A DNA stretch of 64,000 nucleotides from Novosphingobium kaempferiae (GTDB lineage Bacteria > Pseudomonadota > Alphaproteobacteria > Sphingomonadales > Sphingomonadaceae). Under the pieces are notes generated by a model that was not told where the DNA came from, searched no databases, and saw nothing but the letters and a program-made list of their open reading frames with translations. Position numbers and translations under genes: made by a program. This document shows, in pieces, positions 1 through 9,110 of the stretch. The stretch lies in contig NZ_CP089301.1 of the NCBI RefSeq assembly GCF_021227995.1, positions 4,216,001 to 4,280,000 on the forward strand. The letters run 5' to 3'. Each line of letters opens with the position of its first letter. The stretch's first letter is position 1.

Positions 1-2156
1 TACTGCGTGAAGGCGCGGCTTGCGCCCTCCACCGGATCGCCCGCGGCGATGAGGACGAGCGCCTGCGTCTTGATCTTGCGGGCGCCGCGCGCTGCGGCCT
101 CGCGCGAGTAGGGCACGGCGACGGCGCGGTCGTGCAGGGCTTTCAGCGGCGCGGCCAGTTCGGTGCCCAGCCAGCGCTTGAGCGCCTCGCGCTCGGCATG
201 GATGGCGCCGGGGTCGGAGATGGCGAGCTGCTCGGCAAGGTAGCTCTCGGCGGGCAGGATCATCAGCTCGCCGCGCATCAGGTCGTCGAGCGCCGGGTCG
301 GCGATCACCGCGCCGAACGCCTGCACGATGGCGGCGCGCCCCTCGGCCCGCGCGGCATCGTCGAGCGTGCCGGACACGGCGGCGACGAGGTGCTGGACGA
401 CGAGGCCCTGCATCGCCTCGTAGCGCGCGAACGGATCGTCGTCATGCGCGGCGAGGAACACGGGGTCGGCGTTGTCGCGCGCGAAGTCGATCGCCACCGG
501 GGCGGAGAAGCCGCGATTGATCGAGAGTACCGGCATCCTGGCGAAACCGTCGAAGGTGAAGGTGTCGGTGTCCTTGTCGAGCACGATGAGCTGCTCGCCG
601 GAATGCTCGCCGGTGTCGCGGTCGAACAGGGCGATGCGCAAGGGGATCGGCATCGCCTGCTTCTCGGGCTGGCCGGGCGTCGCCGGGACCGTCTGGGTGA
701 GCTTCAGCACCGCCTTGGTGCCGTTCAGTGCAAGCTCGACGGCGACCTGCGGGGTGCCGGCCTGCGAGTACCAGAGGCGGAATTGCGTGAGATCCAGCCC
801 GGTGCCGTCCTCGATCGCGCGGACGAAATCCTCGCAGGTCGCGGCCTCTCCGTCATGCCGGTCGAAGTAGAGATCGGTGCCTTTCCGGAACTTCTCAAGG
901 CCCGCCATGGTGCGCATCATGCGGATCACCTCGGCGCCCTTGTTGTAGATCGTCGCGGTGTAGAAGTTGCTGATTTCCTGATAGGAATCGGGACGGATCG
1001 GGTGCGCCAGCGGCCCCGAATCCTCGGGGAACTGGGCGACGCGCAGGACGCGCACGTCCTCGATCCGCTTGACCGCCTCGCTGCCCATCGCCGAGCTGAA
1101 CAGCTGGTCGCGCAGCACGGTGAAGCCTTCCTTGAGGCTGAGCTGGAACCAGTCGCGGCAGGTCACGCGGTTGCCCGACCAGTTGTGGAAGTATTCGTGC
1201 CCGATCACCCCCTCGACCGCGTCGTAATCGCCGTCGGTCGCCGTCTCCGGATCAGCGAGGACGTAACGGGTGTTGAAGACGTTGAGCCCCTTGTTCTCCA
1301 TCGCGCCCATGTTGAAATCGGACACGGCGACGATGTTGAACAGGTCGAGATCGTACTCTCGCCCGAACGCTTCCTCGTCCCACTTCATTGAATTGATGAG
1401 GGAATCCATGGCGTGCTGGGTGCGGTCCTCGTCCCCCGGGCGGACCCAGATGTTAAGGTCGACCTTGCGCCCGCCCATCGTCTCGAACGTGGCGTGGTTG
1501 GCGATGAGGTCACCCGCCACCAGCGCGAAGAGGTAGCTCGGCTTGGGCCAGGGATCGTGCCATTCGGCCCAGTGCGTGCCGCCCTCGCCCTCGCCCTGAT
1601 CGGTGCAGTTGCCATTGGCGAGCAGGATCGGAAACTTCGCCTTCTCGCCGCTCATCCGCACCGTGTAGGTGGAGAGCACGTCGGGACGGTCCGGGAAGAA
1701 GGTGATGCGGCGGAAACCCTCGGCCTCGCACTGCGTACAGAGCATCCCGTTCGAGGCGTAGAGGCCCATGAGCTGGCTGTTCGCGCCGGGATTGAGCGCG
1801 GTCTCGATCTCCACCGCATGCGCGTCGCCGGTCAATTCGACGAGCAGGTCCGCGCCGTCGAGCCGCCAGTCGTTCGCCTCGCGCCCGTCCACCCGCACCG
1901 CGAGCGGGGCGATCTGGTCGCCGTTGAGACGCAGCGTGGTCGCGCCGTTTCCGGCGGGGTTGCGGGTGACGGAGAGGGTCGCGGTGACATGCGTGGCATC
2001 CACGCCGAGGCGGAAGTCCAGCGCCACTTCGGGCACCAGCCAGGCCGGAGCCAGGTAATCCTCGCGCCGGATGACCGGCGGGGAGATCGGCGCCGGGGCG
2101 GCATCGGCGATCTGGGTGTTCTCGACGGGCTCGGAGGGTCTGCTGGCGATGTCCAT
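1..2156 (-). CDS. pepN: Aminopeptidase N (M1 family), 3' end cut by window
   Basis: Zinc metallopeptidase that removes N-terminal residues from peptides in the cytoplasm. The reading frame is open from the ATG at 2156 to the left edge, giving the first ~718 residues; the C-terminal part lies outside the window. The substrate-binding GAMEN motif is at residues 284-288 (nt 1293-1307). The zinc motif HEYFH is at 320-324 (nt 1185-1199), followed 18 residues later by the third ligand Glu in SLKEG. The 36-residue GAMEN-to-HEXXH spacing is that of E. coli-type PepN. No signal peptide is seen. The gene is divergent from the reductase at 2279, with a repeat-containing gap between them. Confidence 0.95.
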   Translation of the reverse strand, partial: MDIASRPSEPVENTQIADAAPAPISPPVIRREDYLAPAWLVPEVALDFRLGVDATHVTATLSVTRNPAGNGATTLRLNGDQIAPLAVRVDGREANDWRLDGADLLVELTGDAHAVEIETALNPGANSQLMGLYASNGMLCTQCEAEGFRRITFFPDRPDVLSTYTVRMSGEKAKFPILLANGNCTDQGEGEGGTHWAEWHDPWPKPSYLFALVAGDLIANHATFETMGGRKVDLNIWVRPGDEDRTQHAMDSLINSMKWDEEAFGREYDLDLFNIVAVSDFNMGAMENKGLNVFNTRYVLADPETATDGDYDAVEGVIGHEYFHNWSGNRVTCRDWFQLSLKEGFTVLRDQLFSSAMGSEAVKRIEDVRVLRVAQFPEDSGPLAHPIRPDSYQEISNFYTATIYNKGAEVIRMMRTMAGLEKFRKGTDLYFDRHDGEAATCEDFVRAIEDGTGLDLTQFRLWYSQAGTPQVAVELALNGTKAVLKLTQTVPATPGQPEKQAMPIPLRIALFDRDTGEHSGEQLIVLDKDTDTFTFDGFARMPVLSINRGFSAPVAIDFARDNADPVFLAAHDDDPFARYEAMQGLVVQHLVAAVSGTLDDAARAEGRAAIVQAFGAVIADPALDDLMRGELMILPAESYLAEQLAISDPGAIHAEREALKRWLGTELAAPLKALHDRAVAVPYSREAAARGARKIKTQALVLIAAGDPVEGASRAFTQ

Positions 2157-2212
2157 GTGCGTTACTTAGAGCGTCGCCGGGCGATTGCCAGCGGCGCATT
2201 CGAGGATTCGTC

Positions 2213-2233
2213 GTCCCGGACTTGATCCGGGAC
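2213..2233. repeat. Dispersed palindrome, family A copy 1
   Basis: GTCCCGGA-CTTGA-TCCGGGAC is an 8-bp perfect stem with a 5-nt loop. Near-identical copies lie at 8951-8971 and 31699-31727. It sits between the divergent pepN and reductase genes. Confidence 0.85.
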
Positions 2234-2278
2234 CGGTGGCGGTCTTTAGGTGTGCGCCACGCCGTAGAAGGACACCCC

Positions 2279-3091
2279 ATGCCCCGCCTGTTCATCTTCG
2301 GCCTCGGCTACACCGCCAGCGTCATCGCCACGCTGTTCGCGGCGCGCGGGTGGGAGGTGATCTCGACCGGGCGCGAGGGAACACTGTCGTTCGAGGACGA
2401 GGGCAGCGTGCGCCTCGCCCTTGCCGATGCGGACCATGTGCTGTCCTCGGTCCCCCCGGGTCGCGAGGGGCGGGGCGAGCCGCTCGATCCGGTGCTGGAA
2501 CGCTACGGCGACGCGCTACGCGGAAAGCCCCTGTCCTACCTCTCCTCCACCGGCGTCTACGGCGATGCCGGCGGCGCATGGGTGGACGAGAGCGCGCCTA
2601 CCGGCACCGGTCGCCGCACCGCCCGCGCAGAGGCCGACGCGGCATGGCTGGCAGTGGGCGCGCGGGCCTATCGCCTGCCCGGCATCTACGGCCCCGGCCG
2701 CTCGATGCTGGAGCGCGTGGCGGAGGGCCGCGCTCACCGCATCGACCTGCCGGATCAGGTGTTCAGCCGGGTCCATGTCGAGGATATCGCCGCGGGCGTG
2801 TTCGCCGGGATCGGCGCGCCGGGCGGGGCCTACAACCTCGCCGACGACCTGCCCTGCCCGCAGAACCGGCTGGTCGAGGAGGCCTGCCGCCTCACCGGGT
2901 TGCCGTTGCCGCCGTTGCAGACGCTGGAGCAGGCGAACCTGTCCCCCATGGCGCGGGCGTTCTATGCGGAGAACCGCCGCGTCGCCAACGGCAAGGCCAG
3001 GCGCGTGCTCGGCTGGCGGCCGCGCTATCCGACTTACGTGGAAGGGCTAGCCGCGCTTGCGCGTGGCGAGGGCGATCACCAGCCCGGATAG
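2279..3091 (+). CDS. NAD(P)-dependent SDR / epimerase-like reductase
   Basis: 270-residue extended-SDR-type protein. The Rossmann start is FGLGYTASVIA (residues 6-16). An SSTGVYGD segment occupies the place of the catalytic Ser/Tyr strand of atypical SDRs. The C-terminal half resembles epimerases (LPGIYGPGRSM and HVEDIAAGV). Such proteins are usually annotated as NAD-dependent epimerase/dehydratase of unknown substrate. The ATG at 2279 has an AAGGA Shine-Dalgarno about 7 nt upstream; an in-frame TTG at 2222 lies inside the upstream repeat and is unlikely. Its last 45 nt overlap the 3' end of the convergent exporter gene. Confidence 0.8.
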   Translation: MPRLFIFGLGYTASVIATLFAARGWEVISTGREGTLSFEDEGSVRLALADADHVLSSVPPGREGRGEPLDPVLERYGDALRGKPLSYLSSTGVYGDAGGAWVDESAPTGTGRRTARAEADAAWLAVGARAYRLPGIYGPGRSMLERVAEGRAHRIDLPDQVFSRVHVEDIAAGVFAGIGAPGGAYNLADDLPCPQNRLVEEACRLTGLPLPPLQTLEQANLSPMARAFYAENRRVANGKARRVLGWRPRYPTYVEGLAALARGEGDHQPG

Positions 3092-3958
3092 AGCGAGGAC
3101 CGCGCCGCCCGCCGCCAGCGTGGTCCAGCGATAGCCCTCGAACAGCGTCGAGAGCGCCATCGCCACTACCGGCACCGCGACCCCGTTGTAGGCCGCGCGG
3201 CCCGGGCCAAGCTCGCGGATCAGCATGAAGTAGAGCGGGAACGTCACCACCGAACCGGCGATGGCGAGGTAGAGGATGCCCGCGAGATACTCCCACCGCG
3301 TCTCGATCACCGGCGGCCCGGCGGTGGCGAGGCTGAAGCCGATGTCGACCAGCGTGCCCCAGAACATGGCCCAGGCGATCATCGGCACGATCGGCTGCGC
3401 GCGGCCCACCGGCCCCGCCTGCAACACGTTGGCGACCGAGGCGCTCAGCAGCCCGGCGCAAGTGAACAGCAGGCCGAGCAGGATCGCGCCTTCGGGCGGA
3501 GCGGTGCGGTATTCGTGAATCATCAGCAGCGCGATGCCGCCCATCGCGACCACCGACCCGGCGATGAAGCCCGGCCCGACATGCTGCTTGAGGAATACCC
3601 GCGCCAGGACCGCGTTCGGCACCATCAGCAGCGCGTAGAACACCGCCACCAGCCCCGAGGTCAGGTGCATCTCCGCCCGGTAGACGAACTGGAAGTTGCA
3701 CACGAACTGCGCCAGCCCGACGAGCAGCGCGAAGATCATGCCCTGCCGCGACAGCCGCAGCGATTCGCGCCGGACCAGCGCAAAGGCGAACATGCCGGCG
3801 CAGGCGACGAGGAAGCGGTAGGTGATCGACCACGTCGCCGGGACCGAGCCAACCTGATCCTTGATGACCAGCCAGGTCGACCCCCAGATCGCGGTGACGA
3901 CCAGGAACGCGACGATCACTTTCGTCCGCGAGGCAGGCGCCTCGACCGTCGTGCTCAT
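3047..3958 (-). CDS. EamA/DMT-family transporter
   Basis: 303-residue inner-membrane protein with about ten hydrophobic segments in two EamA repeats. The first repeat starts near VTAIWGSTWLVI and the second near the middle of the protein. Drug/metabolite-transporter family members usually export amino acids, metabolites or drugs; the substrate cannot be inferred here. The start ATG (3956-3958) overlaps the TGA of the upstream threonine aldolase gene (ATGA), so the two are probably cotranscribed and coupled. That pairing raises the possibility of amino-acid export, but this is only inference. Confidence 0.85.
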   Translation of the reverse strand: MSTTVEAPASRTKVIVAFLVVTAIWGSTWLVIKDQVGSVPATWSITYRFLVACAGMFAFALVRRESLRLSRQGMIFALLVGLAQFVCNFQFVYRAEMHLTSGLVAVFYALLMVPNAVLARVFLKQHVGPGFIAGSVVAMGGIALLMIHEYRTAPPEGAILLGLLFTCAGLLSASVANVLQAGPVGRAQPIVPMIAWAMFWGTLVDIGFSLATAGPPVIETRWEYLAGILYLAIAGSVVTFPLYFMLIRELGPGRAAYNGVAVPVVAMALSTLFEGYRWTTLAAGGAVLALSGLVIALATRKRG

Positions 3959-4956
3959 AGCGCCGCCAGCGCCTTGACCAGCGCCATGACGTGCCCGTCC
4001 TTCGCATCCCACGACGTCACCAGCCGCGCCGCGTCGGCGCCCCAGTCGTAGAAGGCGAAGCCTTGCGCGCGCAGGGCCTCACGCTCGGCGGCGGTGCAGG
4101 TGAGGAAGATCTCGTTGGCCTCCACCGGATGGAGCAGGCGCTCGGGCGCGGCGGCGGCGATGGCAACGGCGGCGGCGTTGGCGGCGCGCGCGTTCTCCAG
4201 CCACAGGTCGTCGGCCAGCATGGCGAGGATCTGCGCGGCCATGAAGCGGCCCTTGGACTGGAGGTGCCCCGCCCGCTTGCGCCGATAGCGGATGGCCTTC
4301 GCGGCCTCGACGTCGAAGAAGACGATGGCTTCCGCGCCCATGCCGCCGTTCTTGACGAAGCCAAAGCTCAGCGCATCGACATCGCCCGCCGCCTCGGCCG
4401 GGGTGCAGCCAAGGTGCGCCACGGCATTGGCGAAGCGCGCCCCGTCCATGTGCAGGCCAAGCCCGCGCGCCTTGGCAAAGGCGGCGATTTCGGCGACTTC
4501 GGCGGGGCGGTAGACGCAGCCGTATTCGCTCGCCTGCGTGATCGAGATTGCGTGGGGCTGGACCTGATGCACGTCGTCGCGGATCGGGTCGATCACGGCG
4601 GTGAGGGTCTGCGGCGTCACCTTGGCACTCTGCCCGTCGGCCAGCAGCAGCTTGGCGCCGTGGAGGAAGAAGCCGGGCGCGCCCGCTTCGTCCATCTCGA
4701 TATGCGCCTCGCGGTGGCAGACGACGGCGCCGTGCGGCGGCACCATGGCGGCGAGGGCGAGGCAGTTGGCCGCCGTCCCGCTCGCCACCCACAACACCGC
4801 GCACTCGCGCCCGAACAGGTCCGAGAACACGCCGTCGAGGCGGCCGCTCAGCGAGTCGTTGTCGTAAGGCGCATCGGGCGCGTCGGCCGCCATCATCGCG
4901 CGCCAGACGGCGGGGTGGACGGCGGCGGCATTGTCGGAGTTGAACTGCATGGCCAT
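3955..4956 (-). CDS. ltaE: Low-specificity L-threonine aldolase
   Basis: PLP enzyme that splits L-threonine or L-allo-threonine into glycine and acetaldehyde. About 333 residues with the beta-eliminating-lyase fold. Visible family features are FNSDNAA near the N-terminus, LHMDGARFANA (~168-178) and SFGFVKNGG, with the PLP lysine at about residue 202. The ATG at 4956 is chosen; 4950 and a GTG at 4962 are in frame, and no strong ribosome site separates them. It overlaps the downstream exporter by ATGA. It is divergent from the small acetyltransferase at 5008. Confidence 0.9.
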   Translation of the reverse strand: MAMQFNSDNAAAVHPAVWRAMMAADAPDAPYDNDSLSGRLDGVFSDLFGRECAVLWVASGTAANCLALAAMVPPHGAVVCHREAHIEMDEAGAPGFFLHGAKLLLADGQSAKVTPQTLTAVIDPIRDDVHQVQPHAISITQASEYGCVYRPAEVAEIAAFAKARGLGLHMDGARFANAVAHLGCTPAEAAGDVDALSFGFVKNGGMGAEAIVFFDVEAAKAIRYRRKRAGHLQSKGRFMAAQILAMLADDLWLENARAANAAAVAIAAAAPERLLHPVEANEIFLTCTAAEREALRAQGFAFYDWGADAARLVTSWDAKDGHVMALVKALAAL

Positions 4957-5007
4957 ATGCACTGAAAGCGCGACGAGCCCCCGTCAAGCGCAGAGCGAGG
5001 AGCATCC

Positions 5008-5298
5008 ATGGTTGGCGTGACCATTACCAAGCACGAGAACGGAACCTCGGGCGAATATCAGGCCCATGTCGCCGACAGCGACCACATCGGCCGCCTCACC
5101 TGGACCGAGCGCGACGGCGTGCGCTACGCCGATCACACGCTGGTCCCGCAGGCCATCGGCGGGCGCGGCGTCGCCGGGCGACTGGTCGAGGCGATGGTGG
5201 CGGACGCGCGCGAGAACGGCTTCCGCATCGCGCCGCTGTGCAGCTACGTGGACGTGGCGTTCAAGCGCCACCCGGAATGGGCCGACGTCAGGGCCTGA
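5008..5298 (+). CDS. Small GNAT-like acetyltransferase (YjdJ type)
   Basis: 96-residue protein matching the short GNAT-related YjdJ-type domain. It has a beta-rich N-terminal half, then VPQAIGGRGVAGRLVEAMV, corresponding to the acetyl-CoA loop (G-x-G-x-A/G), and PLCSYVDVAFKRHPEW at the end, with the conserved cysteine and the terminal H-P pair. These proteins bind acetyl-CoA, but their substrates are mostly unknown. The ATG at 5008 has GAGGAG about 6 nt upstream. The stop lies 2 nt from the convergent M20 gene's stop. Confidence 0.85.
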   Translation: MVGVTITKHENGTSGEYQAHVADSDHIGRLTWTERDGVRYADHTLVPQAIGGRGVAGRLVEAMVADARENGFRIAPLCSYVDVAFKRHPEWADVRA

Positions 5299-5300
5299 GT

Positions 5301-6515
5301 TCAGCCCAGCCCGTCCGACAGGAAGCGCGTCGCCAGCCCCGCAAGGAAGGCGGCGCCGCGCGGCAGGACGGTTTCGTCGACCATCATCTTCGTCGAGTGG
5401 ATGCCGCAGCAGTGGCGCCAGTCCGCGCCTTCGTGGCTGACGCCGAGGAAGAACATCGCGCCGGGCACTTTCTCCAGCACGTAGGCGAAATCCTCCGCGC
5501 CCATGATCGGGTCGGCCAGGCGCAGGAAGGCCGCCTCCCCCAGCAACTCGCGCGCCACGCCCTCTCCGAACTCGACGGCGGCGGCATCGCAGACGGTGAC
5601 GGGGAAGCCTTCGAGGATATCGACCTCCGCCATCAGCCCGTGCGCGCCTGCGATCCCGGCGGCGAGCAGCGGGAGTTCCTCCTTCAGCCGCGCGCGGTTG
5701 GCCGCGGAGAGGGTGCGCATCGTGCCGACCATCTTCGCGGAGTCGGAGATGACGTTGTGGGCGCTGCCGGCCTCGATCTTCGCGATGGTGACGACCACCG
5801 GATCGAACACGCTGAACCGGCGCGCCACCATGGTCTGGATGGCGCCGACGATCTCGCAGGCGATCGGCACCGGGTCGAGCGTGTCGTGCGGCATCGAGGC
5901 ATGGCCGCCGCGCCCGGTGACGGTGATGGTGATCTGATCCGCCGCCGCCATGAGCGGCCCCGCGCGCCCGCCGACGAGGCCATGCGGCGCATTGGGCATG
6001 ACGTGGAGCGCGAAGGCGGCATCGGGCAGCGGGCGGTCGAAGCCTTCCCCGCCGAGCAGCCCGTCCTCCAGCATGAAGCGGGCGCCGTGATAGCCCTCCT
6101 CGCCCGGCTGGAACATGAAGCGGACCTCGCCCGCCAGTTCGTCTACCCGGTCCGCCAGAATCTGCGCCGCGCCTGCCAGCATGGCGACGTGGGTGTCATG
6201 GCCGCAGGCGTGCATGGTGCCGGGGATGGTGGAAGCGAAGTCCAGCCCGGTCTCCTCGGGCATCGGCAGCGCGTCCATGTCGCCGCGCAGCAGCACGCAG
6301 CGACCGGGTCCGGCCCCGCCCTTCAGCGTGGCGACGAGGCCGGTGGTCGATGGCCCCTCCACCCATTCCAGCGGCAGGTGGGCCAGCGCCGCGCGGATCT
6401 TGTCGCGGGTCTTCGGGGTATGGAGCCCGATCTCGGGCTCGGCATGGATGGCGCGGCGCAGGGCCACGATGCTGTCGGAAAGGGCGGCGGCTTCGGCGAC
6501 GAGGGAGGCTGTCAT
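5301..6515 (-). CDS. M20-family amidohydrolase (hippurate hydrolase-like)
   Basis: 404-residue metal-dependent amidohydrolase or aminoacylase. The metal-site features are LRGDMDALPMPEETG, MHACGHDTHVAML and FQPGEEGYHGARFML, with a late histidine in CCGIHSTKMMVDE. It probably deacylates N-acyl amino acids; the actual substrate is unknown. The ATG at 6515 is chosen because translation further upstream runs into the end of the flippase gene. It follows the flippase on the same strand after 40 nt, so it could be in the same transcript, although a functional link is not evident. Confidence 0.88.
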   Translation of the reverse strand: MTASLVAEAAALSDSIVALRRAIHAEPEIGLHTPKTRDKIRAALAHLPLEWVEGPSTTGLVATLKGGAGPGRCVLLRGDMDALPMPEETGLDFASTIPGTMHACGHDTHVAMLAGAAQILADRVDELAGEVRFMFQPGEEGYHGARFMLEDGLLGGEGFDRPLPDAAFALHVMPNAPHGLVGGRAGPLMAAADQITITVTGRGGHASMPHDTLDPVPIACEIVGAIQTMVARRFSVFDPVVVTIAKIEAGSAHNVISDSAKMVGTMRTLSAANRARLKEELPLLAAGIAGAHGLMAEVDILEGFPVTVCDAAAVEFGEGVARELLGEAAFLRLADPIMGAEDFAYVLEKVPGAMFFLGVSHEGADWRHCCGIHSTKMMVDETVLPRGAAFLAGLATRFLSDGLG

Positions 6516-6555
6516 CCCGGCATGATACCCCGGACCGCCCGCCTGTCGAGCCGCG

Positions 6556-7923
6556 TCACTCGTTGCCGGACACTTCCGCATCGTCTGGAAGGCCGACCGA
6601 GATCTGTCCGCCCTCGACCTGCTTGAGCGTGCGCCACGCCATCAGGCCCATCGCCACGTAGGACACCGCCCCCGCCAGCGCCACGGCCCAAGCCGCGCCG
6701 CTCGGGCCGAGGGGAATGAACTGCCACAGCCCGAAGCCCAGCGCGACAACCGCGATCAGCCGCGCCGTCAGCGAATGGCGCGCCCGCCCGGTCGAGTGCA
6801 GCACCGGCTCGAAGGCCACGCTGGCAAGGTCGAAGCTGGCGGCGATGGCAAGCGGGATCAGGATCGACGCGCCGCTCTCGAAATCGTCGCCGCCGATCAT
6901 CGCCAGCAGCGTCTCGCCCGCGAAGTAGGCGACCGCCACCACGGCGATGCCCGCACCGCCTGCGATCAGGCTGGTCTGGAGCGCGAGCTTGCGGAACTCG
7001 TCCGCCTTGGAGGCGACCCGCACGCGCGCGACTTCGGCGTAGACCGAGCGGGTCAGCAGCGTCGACAGCTTGCTCAGCGCCTGCGAGAGCTGCGAGGCAA
7101 GGCGATAGAGGCCCGCCGCACGCGTGCCCACCCAGCCGCCGACGACGAGCAGAGGCCCGTTCTTGATGATCGCGTCGGTCGCCGATCCCATGTAGGTAAC
7201 GAGGAAGAACTGCGTGACGCCGGGGTTCTCCCGCAGCGCCTGCCGCAGCTGGAACAGGTAGGACAGCTTCACCGCCTGCGGGCACAGCCGCCGCGCCATG
7301 ATCCAGTAGAGGATGGCCTCGAGGATATCGATCGCCGCCCAGGCGGCAAGAAACCGCCCGACGCTCGGCCCGGTCGCCCAGATCAGCAGCGCGGCGACGA
7401 GGCGTCCGCTCGGCACGATGGCCTCTACATAAACGGCCATGTCGAAGCGGTTGAGCGCGCGCACCATGCCGGTCGGCGCGGACACCAGCGCCCAGAGCGA
7501 TCCGACGCAGAACAGGAACGCCACGTCGATGTAGGACGGGTTGAGGTCCAGCACATGCGCGAAGCCGTAGATCATGACCGCCGCGAGCGCGCAGCCGAGC
7601 ACCGCGCCGACCGCGTCGATCACCCCGCACAGCATTCCGAGGCGCCCGAACTTGTCCCACTCCTGCGCGTGGACATGCTCGGAACCGTAGCGGACCACGA
7701 CCCGCCAGGTCTGGAACCCGGCGAGCGCGATGAGCGCCTGCGCGGTGCCGAAGATCAGCGAAAAGTGGCCGAAATCCTTGAGGCCCAGCGTGCGCGTCTG
7801 AATGGCGAGGTAAGCGAGGCCGCAAACCGCACCGAAGCCCTTGCCGCCGAGCAGCCAGGCCGTGTTCTGGAGTATCCGCCCTAGCGGAGATGCACTCTCC
7901 TGGCGGTAGCGTTTGGCGGACAT
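6556..7923 (-). CDS. Polysaccharide/lipid flippase-like membrane protein (MATE/Wzx superfamily)
   Basis: 455-residue protein with about twelve to fourteen hydrophobic segments. It has the N-terminal pattern of O-antigen/exopolysaccharide flippases (LGRILQNTAWLLGGKGF, then TRTLGLKDFGHFSLI). It probably moves a lipid-linked glycan or modified lipid across the inner membrane. The ATG at 7923 is the first sensible start and has no strong ribosome site. It is divergent from the nucleotidyltransferase at 8072, and the 148-bp gap must hold both promoters. The neighbouring lipid-headgroup genes suggest a lipid or glycan cargo. Confidence 0.8.
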   Translation of the reverse strand: MSAKRYRQESASPLGRILQNTAWLLGGKGFGAVCGLAYLAIQTRTLGLKDFGHFSLIFGTAQALIALAGFQTWRVVVRYGSEHVHAQEWDKFGRLGMLCGVIDAVGAVLGCALAAVMIYGFAHVLDLNPSYIDVAFLFCVGSLWALVSAPTGMVRALNRFDMAVYVEAIVPSGRLVAALLIWATGPSVGRFLAAWAAIDILEAILYWIMARRLCPQAVKLSYLFQLRQALRENPGVTQFFLVTYMGSATDAIIKNGPLLVVGGWVGTRAAGLYRLASQLSQALSKLSTLLTRSVYAEVARVRVASKADEFRKLALQTSLIAGGAGIAVVAVAYFAGETLLAMIGGDDFESGASILIPLAIAASFDLASVAFEPVLHSTGRARHSLTARLIAVVALGFGLWQFIPLGPSGAAWAVALAGAVSYVAMGLMAWRTLKQVEGGQISVGLPDDAEVSGNE

Positions 7924-8071
7924 TGGCTCGCATGTGAACGAGGGTGATGACAGTTGCAAGGGTGTGGCTCGCTCTGTTGTATGGATGCGGGACGGATCGC
8001 CCCGCCAGAGCTTTCCCTTTCTTGCTGCAGTCGCTAGATGCCGCCCTTCCTCCAAGCAGACTGAATGACAC

Positions 8072-8827
8072 ATGATCGAACATGCAATCCTTCTCAGCGC
8101 CGGTCAGGGTTCGCGCCTGCTGCCCCTCACGGCGGAGCGTCCCAAGTGCCTGATCGACTTCTCCGGTCGCTCGCTGATCGAATGGCAGATCGAGATGCTG
8201 GCGCGCGGCGGGGTGAAGCGGATCGACGTCGTCACCGGCTTCATGACCGACATGCTGGAGGAGCACCTCAATTCCATCCGCGACCCGCGCGTGGAGATCA
8301 CGGTGCGCTTCAACCCGTTCTTCAAGGTCGCCGACAACCTCGGCTCCTGCTGGATCGCGCGCGAGGCGATGCGCGGCGATTTCCTGATCCTCAACGGCGA
8401 CACGCTCGTCTCGGAGGAGATCGTCCGCAAGGTCCAGCAGGGCGCGACCGGCCCTGACGGCAAGCCCTGGCCGATCACCGTGACCGTCGATGTGAAGGCT
8501 GACGGCTACGACAGCGACGACATGAAGGTCGAACGCAGCCCCGAAGGCCGCCTGATCCACATCGGCAAGACGCTGACCCCGGCGCAGTCGAACGCCGAAT
8601 CGATCGGCTTCCTCGCCTTCCGGGGCGAAGGCGCGGACCTGTTCCGCGAAACCGTCCGCCAGGCCATGCGCACGCCCGAGGGCGTCCAGCACTGGTATCT
8701 CAAGGTGATCGATTCGATCGCCCCCACCGGTAAGGTCGGCACCGTCTCCATCGAGGGCCTGAACTGGGCCGAGGTGGACTTCCTCAACGACATCGAGATC
8801 GCGACGAAGCTGACCGATACGTGGTGA
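8072..8827 (+). CDS. NTP transferase, phosphocholine-cytidylyltransferase-like
   Basis: 251-residue nucleotidyltransferase that probably activates a phospho-alcohol or sugar phosphate with CTP or another NTP. The nucleotide-binding signature is LLSAGQGSRLLPLTAERPK (7-25). The metal site is FLILNGDTLVS and there is a WAEVDFLNDIE metal-binding tail. The segment NPFFKVADNLGSCWIARE is characteristic of LicC/phosphocholine-cytidylyltransferase-type members. With the CDP-alcohol phosphotransferase at 9544 it could supply CDP-activated headgroups, but this pairing is inferred. It is divergent from the flippase. Confidence 0.82.
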   Translation: MIEHAILLSAGQGSRLLPLTAERPKCLIDFSGRSLIEWQIEMLARGGVKRIDVVTGFMTDMLEEHLNSIRDPRVEITVRFNPFFKVADNLGSCWIAREAMRGDFLILNGDTLVSEEIVRKVQQGATGPDGKPWPITVTVDVKADGYDSDDMKVERSPEGRLIHIGKTLTPAQSNAESIGFLAFRGEGADLFRETVRQAMRTPEGVQHWYLKVIDSIAPTGKVGTVSIEGLNWAEVDFLNDIEIATKLTDTW

Positions 8828-8859
8828 TCGGCCGAGGGCCGGTCATTTCGAACCTTCTT

Positions 8860-8934
8860 CGTCATTGCGAGCGCAGCGAAGCAATCCAGCGTCGTGGGCC
8901 GACCGTGGATTGCTTCGCTGCGCTCGCAATGACG
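8860..8934. repeat. Dispersed inverted repeat, family B copy 1
   Basis: Two perfectly complementary 29-nt arms (8860-8888 and 8906-8934) begin CGTCATTGCGAGC and end in AATCCA, separated by 17 nt. Related copies are at 33075-33161 and 53579-53662. It carries no coding capacity of its own and resembles a small MITE-like or REP-like element. Confidence 0.9.
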
Positions 8935-8950
8935 ATTAAAAGAGCACGTC

Positions 8951-8971
8951 GTCCCGGACCTGATCCGGGAC
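8951..8971. repeat. Dispersed palindrome, family A copy 2
   Basis: GTCCCGGA-CCTGA-TCCGGGAC, the same stem as at 2213-2233 and 31699-31727. It sits between a family B and a family C repeat. Confidence 0.85.
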
Positions 8972-8993
8972 CGCTGGCGGTTTGCGTCGAGGG

Positions 8994-9094
8994 GGCTTCG
9001 ACAGGCTCAGCCTGAGCGGAATTGAAGGTTCTTACGCCAACCCCGCTCACCCTGAGCTTGTCGAAGGGTCATGGTTGAGCCTGTCGAAGCCCCC
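8994..9094. repeat. Dispersed inverted repeat, family C copy 1
   Basis: The left arm GGCTTCGACAGGCTCAGCC (8994-9012) pairs with the CCTGAGCTTGTCGAAGG arm near 9051-9067, and a third partial arm (GAGCCTGTCGAAGCC) follows at about 9077-9091. The copy at 49218-49295 shares both arms and the CCAACCCCGCTCACCC segment. Confidence 0.85.
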
Positions 9095-9110
9095 GCGGCA
9101 TAAACCGCCG

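Noticed and set aside
132..1391. 419-codon plus-strand frame at the left edge
   Set aside because: Antisense to pepN, which has GAMEN and HEXXH.
5238..6626. 462-codon frame antisense to the M20 amidohydrolase
   Set aside because: Shadow with repetitive Gly/Asp/His/Arg composition; the minus-strand gene has all family motifs.
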